From a virus: a stretch of 64,000 nt of DNA. The DNA is taken from positions 1 to 64,000 of the IMG/VR virus record IMGVR_UViG_3300044635_001413. One strand, given 5' to 3'. The notes beneath the pieces are model-generated. The model searched no databases. It had not been told where the DNA came from and saw only the letters and a program-made list of their open reading frames with translations. Below are positions 21,456 through 30,251 of the stretch, piece by piece. The position numbers and the translations under genes are program-made. Positions within the stretch are counted from its first letter, which is position 1; every line of letters begins with the position of its first letter.

Positions 21456-23654
21456 ATGACAAACAAATTTCATGTACTGGATCATCCCATGCTCCTTTAT
21501 GCTGGACACACTACAACAGGTCATACAAAAGACTTGAAAGCTGGTATTATAGGATTATTTGATGATAAGAATGGAACTGCTGTTACCGCAACTACTATTA
21601 AAGGTAATAAACCTGTTCGATTTGCTCAAGGATCGTATCATTCAAAAGACAACTTAGGTCTTTTTTATAGAGGTCTTAGAAATTCTTTAAAAACTGCTGA
21701 CTTCTTACCTAAAGATGTTATGCATATTGAGTTCTCTCCATTTGCTCTTTCTCAGAATGAAAAATGGATATTTGGTTGGGATGGAATAAACGACTGTGAA
21801 ACTCTTAAATTTGAATGTGGAAAAACTCATAAATTCCGTGTTCGTATTTTTGGTGAAGGTGTTTATAACGAATTTACTAAACAAATTTTAAGAGATGTAT
21901 CTGTAACTACTGCTTGTTGTGATTCAGATGAATGTGCTGAAGGATGTCCTGATAACTCTATTCATTGTCGTAATTATACTAAAGCTTTAGTTAAGGCTAT
22001 TAATTCTGATGTTGAAATTTCTAAATTTGTAAAAGCTGAAGTAGTTTATCCTGAGATTGCTGCCAAAGTATTAACACATAAAAAAATGTGTTTATCAGTT
22101 TGTGATAATGGAGATCAAGAAGCTTTAAGTGCTATTCAACGTGCTTATCCATCATTAACAATTACAAGAACAGGACGAGTTGGAAGTACTAGTACTTATC
22201 AAACAAACTGTATCTTAAATGCAACTAGTGTTTCTAACTATACTCCATCAACAGATGTTTTATTATCTGTATGTAATACTTGTCAAGCTGGATTTACATT
22301 AGTAAACGGTAAAGATGTTTACACAATTGTAAGAAATATTGCTGATTATACTAATACAGCTGATGTAATTGCTGATTATGTTGCTGCTTCTGTAGCTACT
22401 ATTCCTACTACTGATGTTACAATTGGTACAGATACTATTACTGAAAATGCTCATAAATTTGTCACAGGTCAAGCTGTAACTTATTCTAATGGTGGTGGAA
22501 CTACTTTAGCTGGTTTAACAAACGGAACGGTTTACTATGTTATCAAAACTGGAGTTAATTCTTTCAAAGTTGCTACAACTGCTGCTAACGCTTTTGCAGG
22601 TACAGCTATTGATTTAACTGGTACAGGTAATAACGCTCAAACTTTTACTCCAGTATTTACTGCTACTGAAATTGCTCACACTCCTACAACTGTTGTATTA
22701 CAATTAGTTGTTGATGCTGGTGCTGCTGTTGCTGCTGTTGATGCTGGTGCTGGTATAGATGCTGTTACTAAAGGAGCTTCAATTCCTTCAGTATGTAGTC
22801 CTTCTGCTCCTTCAGCTATTGCATGGACTCAATGTGCTAGTGGTCATGTTGCTACAAGAACTTTGACAGCAATTATTAGTAAAGATTGTAATGGTTCTTC
22901 TAATAGACTTGCAGAAATTCAGGCTTATTATTCTACTGATCATACTATTACAGGAGTAACATTGCTTGAAGCTGGTGCATGTGAAGATAAATATCAGATC
23001 ACTCAGCAAAGTGAATGTATGGGACCTGATGGTTGTTTAACAGAAGAATTACCAGTATATGCTAATATTGGTTCTTTTGAAGGAGTAATGTGGGGTGAAG
23101 ATCCTTGTGTTGAACCTGCTACTCCTGCTGAACAAAACTTATGTGGTATTCGTTTAGAAGTAAGTTCTAGTTACGATCGTTTTGGAAATTGTTCTTGGGT
23201 TCCTGAAGATTACTACACTTTCAAACCTACTATGATGGAAATCTGGGAAGTTGAAGAAGATGGTGCTCCTTGTAAGAAACAAGTTACAGCTCGTAAATTG
23301 CAAAATGCAGAACAAGCTCGTCAATCAGGTGAATGGGTTGCTCGTGAATATATTAACTTGGCTGCTTATTTATATCATAGTGCTTTTGAATCTGATCCAC
23401 GTCTTCGTGAGATTTTAGATCAGACTATCTATCAAATTGTTGATAAAAAGGCTTTCTATAATGTATTTTATATTAAGTATAAACAATATAGAGGTAGTAA
23501 TTTTGAAGGTAATATGCAAAATGCAGAAACTTATGAAATTCCAATCGTTCTTAAAGAAGGTATTGATGTGACTCCGTTCATTAATTATCTTAACTCTATG
23601 TTTGGACCTATGGGAATCATGGTTCAGCCTAGAATTGGACAACCAAACTATTAA
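21456..23654 (+). CDS. Abundant structural protein with inserted beta domain (732 aa)
   Basis: The N-terminal ~200 residues (HVLDHPMLLYAGHTTTGHT onward) and C-terminal ~230 residues (SFEGVMWGEDPC to the end) look like one core. Between them, residues ~320-395 carry a repeat-type beta domain (ENAHKFVTGQAVTYSNGGGT, then NGTVYYVIKTGVNSFKVA) of a kind frequent in large phage fibres and tail proteins, followed by Val/Ala-rich linkers. Cysteine pairs (ACCDSDECAEGC) are notable. A strong terminator directly follows, and the codon use is regular, so high expression is likely. A major tail or head-surface protein is my best guess; a contractile sheath is not supported. Confidence 0.6.
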   Translation: MTNKFHVLDHPMLLYAGHTTTGHTKDLKAGIIGLFDDKNGTAVTATTIKGNKPVRFAQGSYHSKDNLGLFYRGLRNSLKTADFLPKDVMHIEFSPFALSQNEKWIFGWDGINDCETLKFECGKTHKFRVRIFGEGVYNEFTKQILRDVSVTTACCDSDECAEGCPDNSIHCRNYTKALVKAINSDVEISKFVKAEVVYPEIAAKVLTHKKMCLSVCDNGDQEALSAIQRAYPSLTITRTGRVGSTSTYQTNCILNATSVSNYTPSTDVLLSVCNTCQAGFTLVNGKDVYTIVRNIADYTNTADVIADYVAASVATIPTTDVTIGTDTITENAHKFVTGQAVTYSNGGGTTLAGLTNGTVYYVIKTGVNSFKVATTAANAFAGTAIDLTGTGNNAQTFTPVFTATEIAHTPTTVVLQLVVDAGAAVAAVDAGAGIDAVTKGASIPSVCSPSAPSAIAWTQCASGHVATRTLTAIISKDCNGSSNRLAEIQAYYSTDHTITGVTLLEAGACEDKYQITQQSECMGPDGCLTEELPVYANIGSFEGVMWGEDPCVEPATPAEQNLCGIRLEVSSSYDRFGNCSWVPEDYYTFKPTMMEIWEVEEDGAPCKKQVTARKLQNAEQARQSGEWVAREYINLAAYLYHSAFESDPRLREILDQTIYQIVDKKAFYNVFYIKYKQYRGSNFEGNMQNAETYEIPIVLKEGIDVTPFINYLNSMFGPMGIMVQPRIGQPNY

Positions 23655-23674
23655 TTAACAAATTAATCCTGCAA

Positions 23675-23705
23675 GGTGGGTGGGTCTAACCCATCCACCT
23701 TTTTT
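23675..23705 (+). terminator. Strong rho-independent terminator
   Basis: AGGTGGGTGGG pairs with CCCATCCACCT around loop TCTAA, followed by five further Ts. It lies 20 nt after the stop of the 732-aa structural gene and separates it from the fibre cassette. Confidence 0.9.
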
Positions 23706-23710
23706 AGTTT

Positions 23711-24244
23711 ATGATATCAACATTAATATTAAATATAGAATCAAAGAATGATCCTTACTATTTTGTAATAACAGATAGAAGTCATTATAATCCTAATCTT
23801 CCTGTAACTTGTGGGACATTAGAGATAAAAGTACCAGGTGCAAAACATTCTGTATTTTTTAATGTTTTACCTAATTTCTCAACATCATATAACGCAAGTT
23901 CGTTAAGAATTCAAATTGCATCATCTCATGATACTTTAATTCCTTTACCTGATGGACCTTATTATGTAAAATATAGTATTAATCCAAATGAGCAGTTATA
24001 TGTAGAGTATGTATTTTATAATACAGCTATGTTAAAATCTAAATACTTTGAAAAAGTATGTAGTTTTTTTGAGAATAAATGTGACTATACTATCAAACAG
24101 CAAAATGAAAAGATTGAAGAACTTTGGACTATTTCAAATAACTTAGATTTAATTAAAATTGCTGCTGAAGAATGTAATAATGTGCAAGAAGCTACTTTAT
24201 TATATAATAAAACTTTTGAATTAATAAATAAATACTGTGATTAA
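23711..24244 (+). CDS. Fibre-cassette hypothetical protein (177 aa)
   Basis: Beta-rich N-terminal ~115 residues (ISTLILNIESKNDPYYFVIT, LPDGPYYVKYSINPNEQLYVE) and a helical C-terminal part (KQQNEKIEELWTISNNLDLI). It is the first gene after the terminator. The fold pattern, a beta domain plus a trimerisable helix, suits a tail accessory or fibre-anchor protein. It ends 8 nt inside the next gene. No named family. Confidence 0.55.
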   Translation: MISTLILNIESKNDPYYFVITDRSHYNPNLPVTCGTLEIKVPGAKHSVFFNVLPNFSTSYNASSLRIQIASSHDTLIPLPDGPYYVKYSINPNEQLYVEYVFYNTAMLKSKYFEKVCSFFENKCDYTIKQQNEKIEELWTISNNLDLIKIAAEECNNVQEATLLYNKTFELINKYCD

Positions 24245-24773
24245 TTTTAATACTATCCATAAACAATTAGATAAATTAAACTGCTTAATGTCAGACATTA
24301 AGTTAAGTTCATTATATAATGAAGATTATGGTATTTCATGCGGTATTGATTTTACAAAACCTAATAACAATTTAAAGTTTTTAAAAGTAAAAAAAGATAT
24401 TCTTGAATATTATTCTCAATTTTCAAAACAAGAACTCGAATTATTACAAGCAAGTAAAAGATTAACTAATAAAAAATTAAAGAAAACCGTATCATTAGAT
24501 GATGAAATGTATTACTGGTTATTATCTAACTTTAACTCTATTAATTCTTCTTTGAATTTATTAAATAATTCAGTTGATAAAAATGCTGTGTTTACTCAAT
24601 CTACTCCTTCAGTTACATGGGTTTTTGAGCATAACTTAGGATTTAATCCAACTCTTCAAGTCTTAGATCTAAACAATAATCCTATTTTAGGTTTCACAAG
24701 AACAGATGATTCAGTTAATAAAGTAACTTTGACTTTTAATATTGCTATGTCTGGAAAAATATATGCTAGTTAA
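24237..24773 (+). CDS. Fibre-type protein with C-terminal 'HNLGFNP' domain (178 aa)
   Basis: The start is GTG at 24237, overlapping the upstream stop. Residues ~1-115 are helical and polar. The end, WVFEHNLGFNPTLQVLDLNN then VNKVTLTFNIAMSGKIYAS, is a small beta domain seen repeatedly at the tips or joints of phage fibres (W-x-HNLG-x-P pattern). It is probably part of the adsorption apparatus. Confidence in a fibre role is moderate; the exact part is unknown. Confidence 0.55.
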   Translation: MINFNTIHKQLDKLNCLMSDIKLSSLYNEDYGISCGIDFTKPNNNLKFLKVKKDILEYYSQFSKQELELLQASKRLTNKKLKKTVSLDDEMYYWLLSNFNSINSSLNLLNNSVDKNAVFTQSTPSVTWVFEHNLGFNPTLQVLDLNNNPILGFTRTDDSVNKVTLTFNIAMSGKIYAS

Positions 24774-24775
24774 TT

Positions 24776-25240
24776 ATGTCAGGAGGAATATTAGGCGGAG
24801 CTTTAAATGCTAATAATCAGCTGATTAATAATTTAGCTGATCCAATTAACAATTTAGATGCTGTTAATTTACAGACATTAAAGTCCAATGTATCTATTGA
24901 AGTATATAATGCTGGAGAAAATATTAATTCTCATACTGCTGTTGTTCTAATTAATAATTTATTATATGCAGCAGATAGAACTAATCTTTCTCATTATTTT
25001 GCTTTTGTAGGATTTACATTAACTTCTGTGGTAACAGGTAATGTCGTTAATGTTCAAACTAAAGGAGTTATATCTTTAGCTGGATGGGGTTTGACTCCTA
25101 ACGCTTATTATCAGTTGGATAACGGATCTGGTATGATTACTACAACTCCTCCTTCTGGATCAGGGTTTACTCAAGTTGTAGGATTAGCTGAAAGTGCAAA
25201 TAGTTTATTAATATTAAAAAACATTCCAATCTTAACATAA
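24776..25240 (+). CDS. Fibre protein with N-terminal attachment motif (154 aa)
   Basis: GGALNANNQLINNLADPINNLDAVNLQTL matches the collar motif seen at the start of many tail fibres (the 'i-x-NLxDP-x-DAVN' type). The remainder is beta-rich with Gly/Asn turns (GWGLTPNAYYQLDNGSG). It is short for a fibre, so it may be a subunit of a composite fibre shared with the next two genes. It starts 2 nt after the previous stop. Confidence 0.6.
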   Translation: MSGGILGGALNANNQLINNLADPINNLDAVNLQTLKSNVSIEVYNAGENINSHTAVVLINNLLYAADRTNLSHYFAFVGFTLTSVVTGNVVNVQTKGVISLAGWGLTPNAYYQLDNGSGMITTTPPSGSGFTQVVGLAESANSLLILKNIPILT

Positions 25241-25241
25241 A

Positions 25242-25742
25242 ATGCCAAAATTAATTAAAGTAAATCCTAACGGATCTCAACAAGAATATGCAGGAATAAC
25301 ATCCTCAGCTGGAGCTGGTTCTTCTGCTGAATTTCCTATTTTAGATGGTGCTGGAAGATTAGATATTACATTTATGCCTGTAGGTGTAGGTCAAGATTCT
25401 GTTTCAGCTACTGCTGGTGAAAACCTATCTTCAGGAAATTTTGTTTATTTCGATGGTACAGGACAGGTATTAAAAGCAGACTCAACAGCGTTAGCTAAAC
25501 AAGCTAGAGGTTATGTAAATTCTGCTTTTATTAGTGGTGCTACTGCTACTGTTTTTTTTGATGACACAAATACAGGTTTATCTGGATTAACTCCAGGAGC
25601 TACGTATTACCTTGATACAACAGCAGGTGCTGTTACTCTTACACCACCTACATCTGTTAATAACATTGTTCAAGAAGTAGGATTTGCTACATCTTCTACA
25701 TCTTTAAGAGTAAATATTCAAGAACCTATAATTAGAGCTTAA
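25242..25742 (+). CDS. Fibre-type beta protein (166 aa)
   Basis: Starts MPKLIKVNPNGSQQEYAGIT, with AEFPILDGAGRLDITFMPVG and the repeat-like ATAGENLSSGNFVYFDGTGQV and TPGATYYLDTTAGAVTLTPP. These elements recur in virion spikes and head or tail fibres. The middle and end resemble the preceding gene's second half (GLTPNAYYQL versus LTPGATYYLD), which suggests paralogous modules. It abuts the next gene with a 1-nt overlap. Confidence 0.55.
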   Translation: MPKLIKVNPNGSQQEYAGITSSAGAGSSAEFPILDGAGRLDITFMPVGVGQDSVSATAGENLSSGNFVYFDGTGQVLKADSTALAKQARGYVNSAFISGATATVFFDDTNTGLSGLTPGATYYLDTTAGAVTLTPPTSVNNIVQEVGFATSSTSLRVNIQEPIIRA

Positions 25743-26002
25743 TGGCTAATGTTAAACCTATAATATTAAATGCATCTGGTGTTTTGGAAGAATTAAGTAG
25801 TTCTAATACTTTAATTATTCCTACATTAGCATCTCATCCTGGAACTAATGCTCCTTCAGGATTTGTTTATATTTATAGTTTGACTTCTGATAATTCAATT
25901 TATCAAAAGGATTCAGCTGGAGTTGTTACTAAATTAACAAACGATTCTTCAGGAGGATTAACTGAAGATGACGTTATAGGATTAATACTTTGTTTAGGAT
26001 AA
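25742..26002 (+). CDS. Small fibre-cassette protein (86 aa)
   Basis: Starts MANVKPIILNASGVLEELSS, then TLASHPGTNAPSGFVYIYSL, a short beta-rich chain typical of fibre head or joint modules ('P-x-G-x-YxxS-D...IYxKdsaG'). It is much shorter than the neighbouring paralogous-looking genes. Probably an adaptor in the same fibre complex; unrecognised otherwise. Confidence 0.5.
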   Translation: MANVKPIILNASGVLEELSSSNTLIIPTLASHPGTNAPSGFVYIYSLTSDNSIYQKDSAGVVTKLTNDSSGGLTEDDVIGLILCLG

Positions 26003-26003
26003 T

Positions 26004-26534
26004 ATGAAAAAATTTATTGCACCCGATTATGTATTTATACCAGGAATATCTGGTGTTGGTTATGTTGAGATAAACTTACCTAATTTTAATATTAAAAAAT
26101 TAGTTTCGATTATTAATTCAACTAAGGGAGAGATTATATACTTACCAACAAGTCCATCTAAAACATTTGATTCTATTAATGATAATATAGTTATATTAAA
26201 ATATAACACATCAGCTCATGCAAGTGACGATATATTACATATTGTATATGAAACTTCTGATGAATATGATTTGCTCGATACAATTTTATATGTGTTAAAT
26301 AATATTTTTGAAAAATTACCAAGAACAGATAATGCAGATAGAAGTGCTGTAAACGTAGAAACAGGTACAATAGCTGTATCCTCTTTACCTACTTTAGCAT
26401 CAGTAACAACAGTTTCGACTGTAAGTACAGTAGGTACAATTCAAAACTTTGCAGGGGGAAACGCTGCTGGAGTTCCTATGCATCTTTCAAATATAGGTTC
26501 TTATCATTTATATGATAAAATATCTATAAGTTAA
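26004..26534 (+). CDS. Fibre-cassette hypothetical protein (176 aa)
   Basis: The beta-rich N-terminal half starts FIAPDYVFIPGISGVGYVEI; a short helix (DLLDTILYVLNNIFEKLP) may trimerise. The C-terminal part is Thr/Val/Ser-rich (SVTTVSTVSTVGTIQNFAGG), a pattern seen in fibre shafts. It lies 1 nt after the preceding gene and 10 nt before the Kelch-like gene. A virion-surface role is likely from context, with no decisive motif. Confidence 0.5.
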   Translation: MKKFIAPDYVFIPGISGVGYVEINLPNFNIKKLVSIINSTKGEIIYLPTSPSKTFDSINDNIVILKYNTSAHASDDILHIVYETSDEYDLLDTILYVLNNIFEKLPRTDNADRSAVNVETGTIAVSSLPTLASVTTVSTVSTVGTIQNFAGGNAAGVPMHLSNIGSYHLYDKISIS

Positions 26535-26544
26535 ATAATATAAT

Positions 26545-27993
26545 ATGGCTATTACAAATAATTTAAAAAAACTTATTCATAGAAAATCTCCAGAATATTT
26601 GGCCCCTTTAGCTCTTAATACAGCTGCTGGTACTACTTTAGTAGGTGATAAAAGAAATTTAAACCCTAATTCTGTTATCTATGCAATTATAAATTCCACA
26701 TCTGTTCATAGATATGATGGGGATGAGGATTCTTGGTTACAATTACCTGTAACTGGAGCAGCTGGAGCTGGTGGAGCTGGAAGTTGTGCTGATTATAGAG
26801 GATTAAGTGCTATGGGAGGTATTTTTACTCAACAAGCAACCGCAGGAGGAGTTGCAACAATTACTACTAATAGAACTATAGTACGAAATCTAAGTGGTAG
26901 AAGGATTAGAGTTATAGGAGGTTTAGGATTAGGGTTTGATGGTACTATTTTTTCTAACACTATAGGAGCAAACTCTGTAATTACAACTTCTGGGTCAACT
27001 ACTTTTGATAACACTACTCAATATCAAATTTTTGCAGGTTCGTTATGGTATCAAAATGCTGGGACAGCTGGAGGATTTGTTGTTTATGATGCTGCAACGA
27101 ATGTATGGACATCAAGAGCTGTAACTGGAGCAGCTTCTTGGGGAACAGACGGTTATTTAGTAGCTACTCCAGGAGGAGCTGAGATTTTCTTAACAAGTAC
27201 AGTTACTTCTGCTGCTTCTACTACTTTAACCGATACAACTAAGGCTTGGTTAACAAATCAATGGGCTAATCATCAAGTAAGGATCTCTGCTGGTACAGGT
27301 GTTGGGCAGATTAGAACTATATCGTCTAATACTGGTACTGTTTTAACTGTATCTTCTGCTTGGACTGTTAATCCTGATGCTACTTCTACTTATATTATAG
27401 AAGGAAACGATGATTATTTTTATCTATTAGGAAATAATGCAGTTACTTTATATAGATATAGTGTCTCCGCAAATACATGGACTACTCTAACTCCGACTGC
27501 TGCTAGAGCTGGTGCTCCTGGAGCAGGAATGTCTGGAAGTTGGGTTTCTTCTGTTCCAACATGGGCATTAAATAGTAACGGTTCTCCTAATGCGTTGACT
27601 GTAGGTTCTACTGTTTATAAACAAAATGGAAGATATATTTTATCTTTTAGAGGAAATGCTACTAATACTTTAGATCTGTATGACATATCTGCTAATACTT
27701 GGATATCAGGTGTAGATTATGGAAATCGTAATGAAACTTTTACATTAGGTACAAATAGCGTTGATTATAAAGGAGATATCTTTATTATGAAAGAAGCTAC
27801 GCAAAGAGTCTTAAAGTTTTCTATAGATGATTGGGCTATGAAATCTTTTACTTATAATCCAATACCACAAGGAACAGCTGTAGTAGGTCAAAAATTAGCT
27901 ATATTGCCGTATGTTGATGGTGCTGATGAACTTGTTTTTTTATATGGTGCATCTCATACACGAACTGATTTTATAAGAAATCTAATAATCTAA
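26545..27993 (+). CDS. Kelch-like beta-propeller adhesin (482 aa)
   Basis: An N-terminal connector (residues 1-70) with VHRYDGDEDSWLQLP is followed by repeats built on the same theme: FVVYDAATNVWTSRA, LYRYSVSANTWTTLTP, LDLYDISANTWISG and VLKFSIDDWAMKSF. This 'Y-D-x-x-x-N-x-W' spacing is the Kelch-type propeller blade signature. A beta domain with WLTNQWANHQVRISAGTG is inserted between blades. Propellers of this kind often bind glycans or proteins, so it is a good candidate receptor-binding or decorating protein. Confidence 0.7.
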   Translation: MAITNNLKKLIHRKSPEYLAPLALNTAAGTTLVGDKRNLNPNSVIYAIINSTSVHRYDGDEDSWLQLPVTGAAGAGGAGSCADYRGLSAMGGIFTQQATAGGVATITTNRTIVRNLSGRRIRVIGGLGLGFDGTIFSNTIGANSVITTSGSTTFDNTTQYQIFAGSLWYQNAGTAGGFVVYDAATNVWTSRAVTGAASWGTDGYLVATPGGAEIFLTSTVTSAASTTLTDTTKAWLTNQWANHQVRISAGTGVGQIRTISSNTGTVLTVSSAWTVNPDATSTYIIEGNDDYFYLLGNNAVTLYRYSVSANTWTTLTPTAARAGAPGAGMSGSWVSSVPTWALNSNGSPNALTVGSTVYKQNGRYILSFRGNATNTLDLYDISANTWISGVDYGNRNETFTLGTNSVDYKGDIFIMKEATQRVLKFSIDDWAMKSFTYNPIPQGTAVVGQKLAILPYVDGADELVFLYGASHTRTDFIRNLII

Positions 27994-28001
27994 ATAAATA
28001 T

Positions 28002-28316
28002 ATGAAACTATACATAGTGATAGCTGCTCAAATTGCTGTTAATGAAAAAGGTCAATCTGTTATATTATATGATGATTCGACTGAAAAGTTTATACTTGAT
28101 CCTGACGAATTAGAAGAAGGAGTTATAGCTCCTTCAATATTATATCAAAATTATTTACAAAATAAATTTAAAGATTCTCCTCAGTTTAATATAATAAGGC
28201 AATTATTAAATGTAGATACATCAATTGATATTGATGAAATTTTAGTGAATGAAGCTAAATCAAAATTATCTGAAGAAGAATTAAACGCTATAATCCAAAA
28301 ATATACTAAAGAATAA
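28002..28316 (+). CDS. Hypothetical protein (104 aa)
   Basis: Starts MKLYIVIAAQIAVNEKGQSV, a hydrophobic strand but not a clear signal peptide. The second half is helical and acidic (SIDIDEILVNEAKSKLSEEE). It sits between the Kelch-like gene and the two paralogous Cys-rich genes, and could be a small chaperone or anchor of the fibre cassette. No family recognised. Confidence 0.5.
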   Translation: MKLYIVIAAQIAVNEKGQSVILYDDSTEKFILDPDELEEGVIAPSILYQNYLQNKFKDSPQFNIIRQLLNVDTSIDIDEILVNEAKSKLSEEELNAIIQKYTKE

Positions 28317-28319
28317 TTC

Positions 28320-30251
28320 ATGAAGCCTATAAATAGACCTAATTCAAATCAAAACTTAATAGTATCGTCTAATACTATTACATGGGAGGGTCCTAACATT
28401 CCTTGTATAGAGTTATGCACAGGAGATACTGTTAGTTCTGTAGTATATAAAATAGCAGAACATTTATGTTCTATATATTCTAATATAGAAGATCTTAAAA
28501 CTTTAGATTTAAAATGTGTCATAGAAAATTGTAATTCTTCTTGTGATTTAAAGGATTACTCTTTAAAAGCTATATTTGAAGTTTTGCTAAATAACGATTG
28601 TAAATTAAAAGAATTAATTGATTCTTTAGAATTTCAAATAAACAATATAGCTGAAGGAGGGTTAATATTATCTCTGGATTTATCTTGTCTTGAAACTCAC
28701 TTTAATACTTTATGTATTGATAAGAATCAATATACTTTAAATGATTTATTGCAATGTTTTATATCTATGATCTGTGATCAAGAGACTAAAATTAAAGATT
28801 TATCTGATCGTATTCAATCATTAGAAGTATTAATTACAAACTTACAAAATACAGTAGTTACAGGAACATATACAGAACCTTCTTTTACTACATGTGCTAA
28901 TACATTACCCTTAAATCATAGTAGTATAACACCTATTTTAGCTCAGTTAGCTTGTGATTTAAGAACTGACATAGGTACTGCTACAGAGATAGCTTCAGCT
29001 TTATCTCAACGATGTTTATCTGATTATCTTTCTAACTCGGATATTATATTAAATCCAACTAATTTAGCACAAGATGATTTTAATAAATGGGTAATTATAT
29101 GTGATTTATTAGATAGAATAAAATCATTAGAAACAAATTGTTGTTCACCTTCATGTGATGATATTAAATTAGGATTTTCTTCAGTATATACAGTATCAAG
29201 TCAAACACTTACTTTAACATTTGCCAATAACACAGGTACTTCAATTCCTGTAGGATTTATAGATAACGGTTCTACAATCACTTTAAGTGATACTTCTAAT
29301 AATACTATAACCTTACCTATAACTTTATCTAATGGTCTTATATGGATATCTCCTTCTTTATCGTTAGATTTCTCAAATCCTGTTACAGTAAAAATTAATA
29401 GTAATTTTATAGATAATTTAACTGGATTAATATGTTTGGATTGTTTTGGTCAAACTATTCCTGCTCAAGAAATTGAATGTGAAATATGTAAAATCTGTGC
29501 AGCTAATGGAAATGTAGGAGATGAAATTCAAATCACTTATACTACAGCTTCTAACTCAACTCCACAAACAGTTATATTAACTCAAGGAGCTTGTTTAAGT
29601 TTTGAGGTTCCTACAGATAAACCTAGTATATCTCAAGTTATTACTTTAACTCCAGGATCTGTAATTAACTTAACAAAAAATAGTGACTGTCCATCTGATG
29701 TTGTGATTCCTTTAAGTGTAGATCCTACTTGTTGGTTTTTCCCGCTACCTAAAAATGAACCTTTTACTCAAACTATTGTTGAAGGATTTGATTGTGCGTC
29801 TCCAAATACAGGACTGGTTCGATTTGGATACAACGTGGATTCATCTAAAATATACGAGTTTGTTGAATTAGATGCTAATATAGGTATCATTCCTTTATCT
29901 GGTAAAATAGCTAATGTTGCAAATGCTATACCAGGTGTAGGGACTGTAGGATCTTATTCTATTTCAACAAGTCCTAATACACCTACTTATACAAGTATGT
30001 TTATTGATTGTAATGCAGTTGAGGGAGCTATTGTTTATGGTGGGGGTGGTGAGTTTGATACATGTCAATTCATGTCTGGGCAATCATTTACTTTAGATAC
30101 GTTAGGTTTTCAGATAGGTCCTAATTATGGAATATATTTAAAAATAATTGGGCAACCTAGTACTTCAATTCCAGAAATAAAGTTATTCGATCCGTTTAGT
30201 AATCAACATTTTTATACCAAAGGTCAATTAATAAATTCATGTCCATGTTAA
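28320..30251 (+). CDS. Cys-rich fibre protein A (643 aa)
   Basis: The N-terminal domain (residues ~20-105) has spaced cysteines in helical context: IPCIELCTGDTVSSVVYKIA, LDLKCVIENC, LNNDCKLKELIDSL. After a coiled section come TEPSFTTCANTLPLNHSS and a beta domain, then CEICKICAANGNVGDEIQIT and TCWFFPLP. Every one of these blocks recurs in the next gene, so the two are diverged tandem paralogues. They are probably tail fibres or spikes, with disulphides or metal stabilising the domains. It overlaps the second copy by 13 nt. Confidence 0.65.
   Translation: MKPINRPNSNQNLIVSSNTITWEGPNIPCIELCTGDTVSSVVYKIAEHLCSIYSNIEDLKTLDLKCVIENCNSSCDLKDYSLKAIFEVLLNNDCKLKELIDSLEFQINNIAEGGLILSLDLSCLETHFNTLCIDKNQYTLNDLLQCFISMICDQETKIKDLSDRIQSLEVLITNLQNTVVTGTYTEPSFTTCANTLPLNHSSITPILAQLACDLRTDIGTATEIASALSQRCLSDYLSNSDIILNPTNLAQDDFNKWVIICDLLDRIKSLETNCCSPSCDDIKLGFSSVYTVSSQTLTLTFANNTGTSIPVGFIDNGSTITLSDTSNNTITLPITLSNGLIWISPSLSLDFSNPVTVKINSNFIDNLTGLICLDCFGQTIPAQEIECEICKICAANGNVGDEIQITYTTASNSTPQTVILTQGACLSFEVPTDKPSISQVITLTPGSVINLTKNSDCPSDVVIPLSVDPTCWFFPLPKNEPFTQTIVEGFDCASPNTGLVRFGYNVDSSKIYEFVELDANIGIIPLSGKIANVANAIPGVGTVGSYSISTSPNTPTYTSMFIDCNAVEGAIVYGGGGEFDTCQFMSGQSFTLDTLGFQIGPNYGIYLKIIGQPSTSIPEIKLFDPFSNQHFYTKGQLINSCPC

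Noticed and set aside
10878-23642. Minus-strand ORFs opposite terminase, capsid, helical and structural genes (for example 10878-11108, 12895-13086, 19202-19432, 20097-20342, 22812-23009, 23415-23642)
   Set aside because: All are antisense shadows of strong + strand genes, with biased composition and no start signals.
21456-23654. Contractile tail sheath assignment for the 732-aa protein
   Set aside because: No sheath motif seen, and the rest of the tail genes look podovirus-like (ring and muzzle type).
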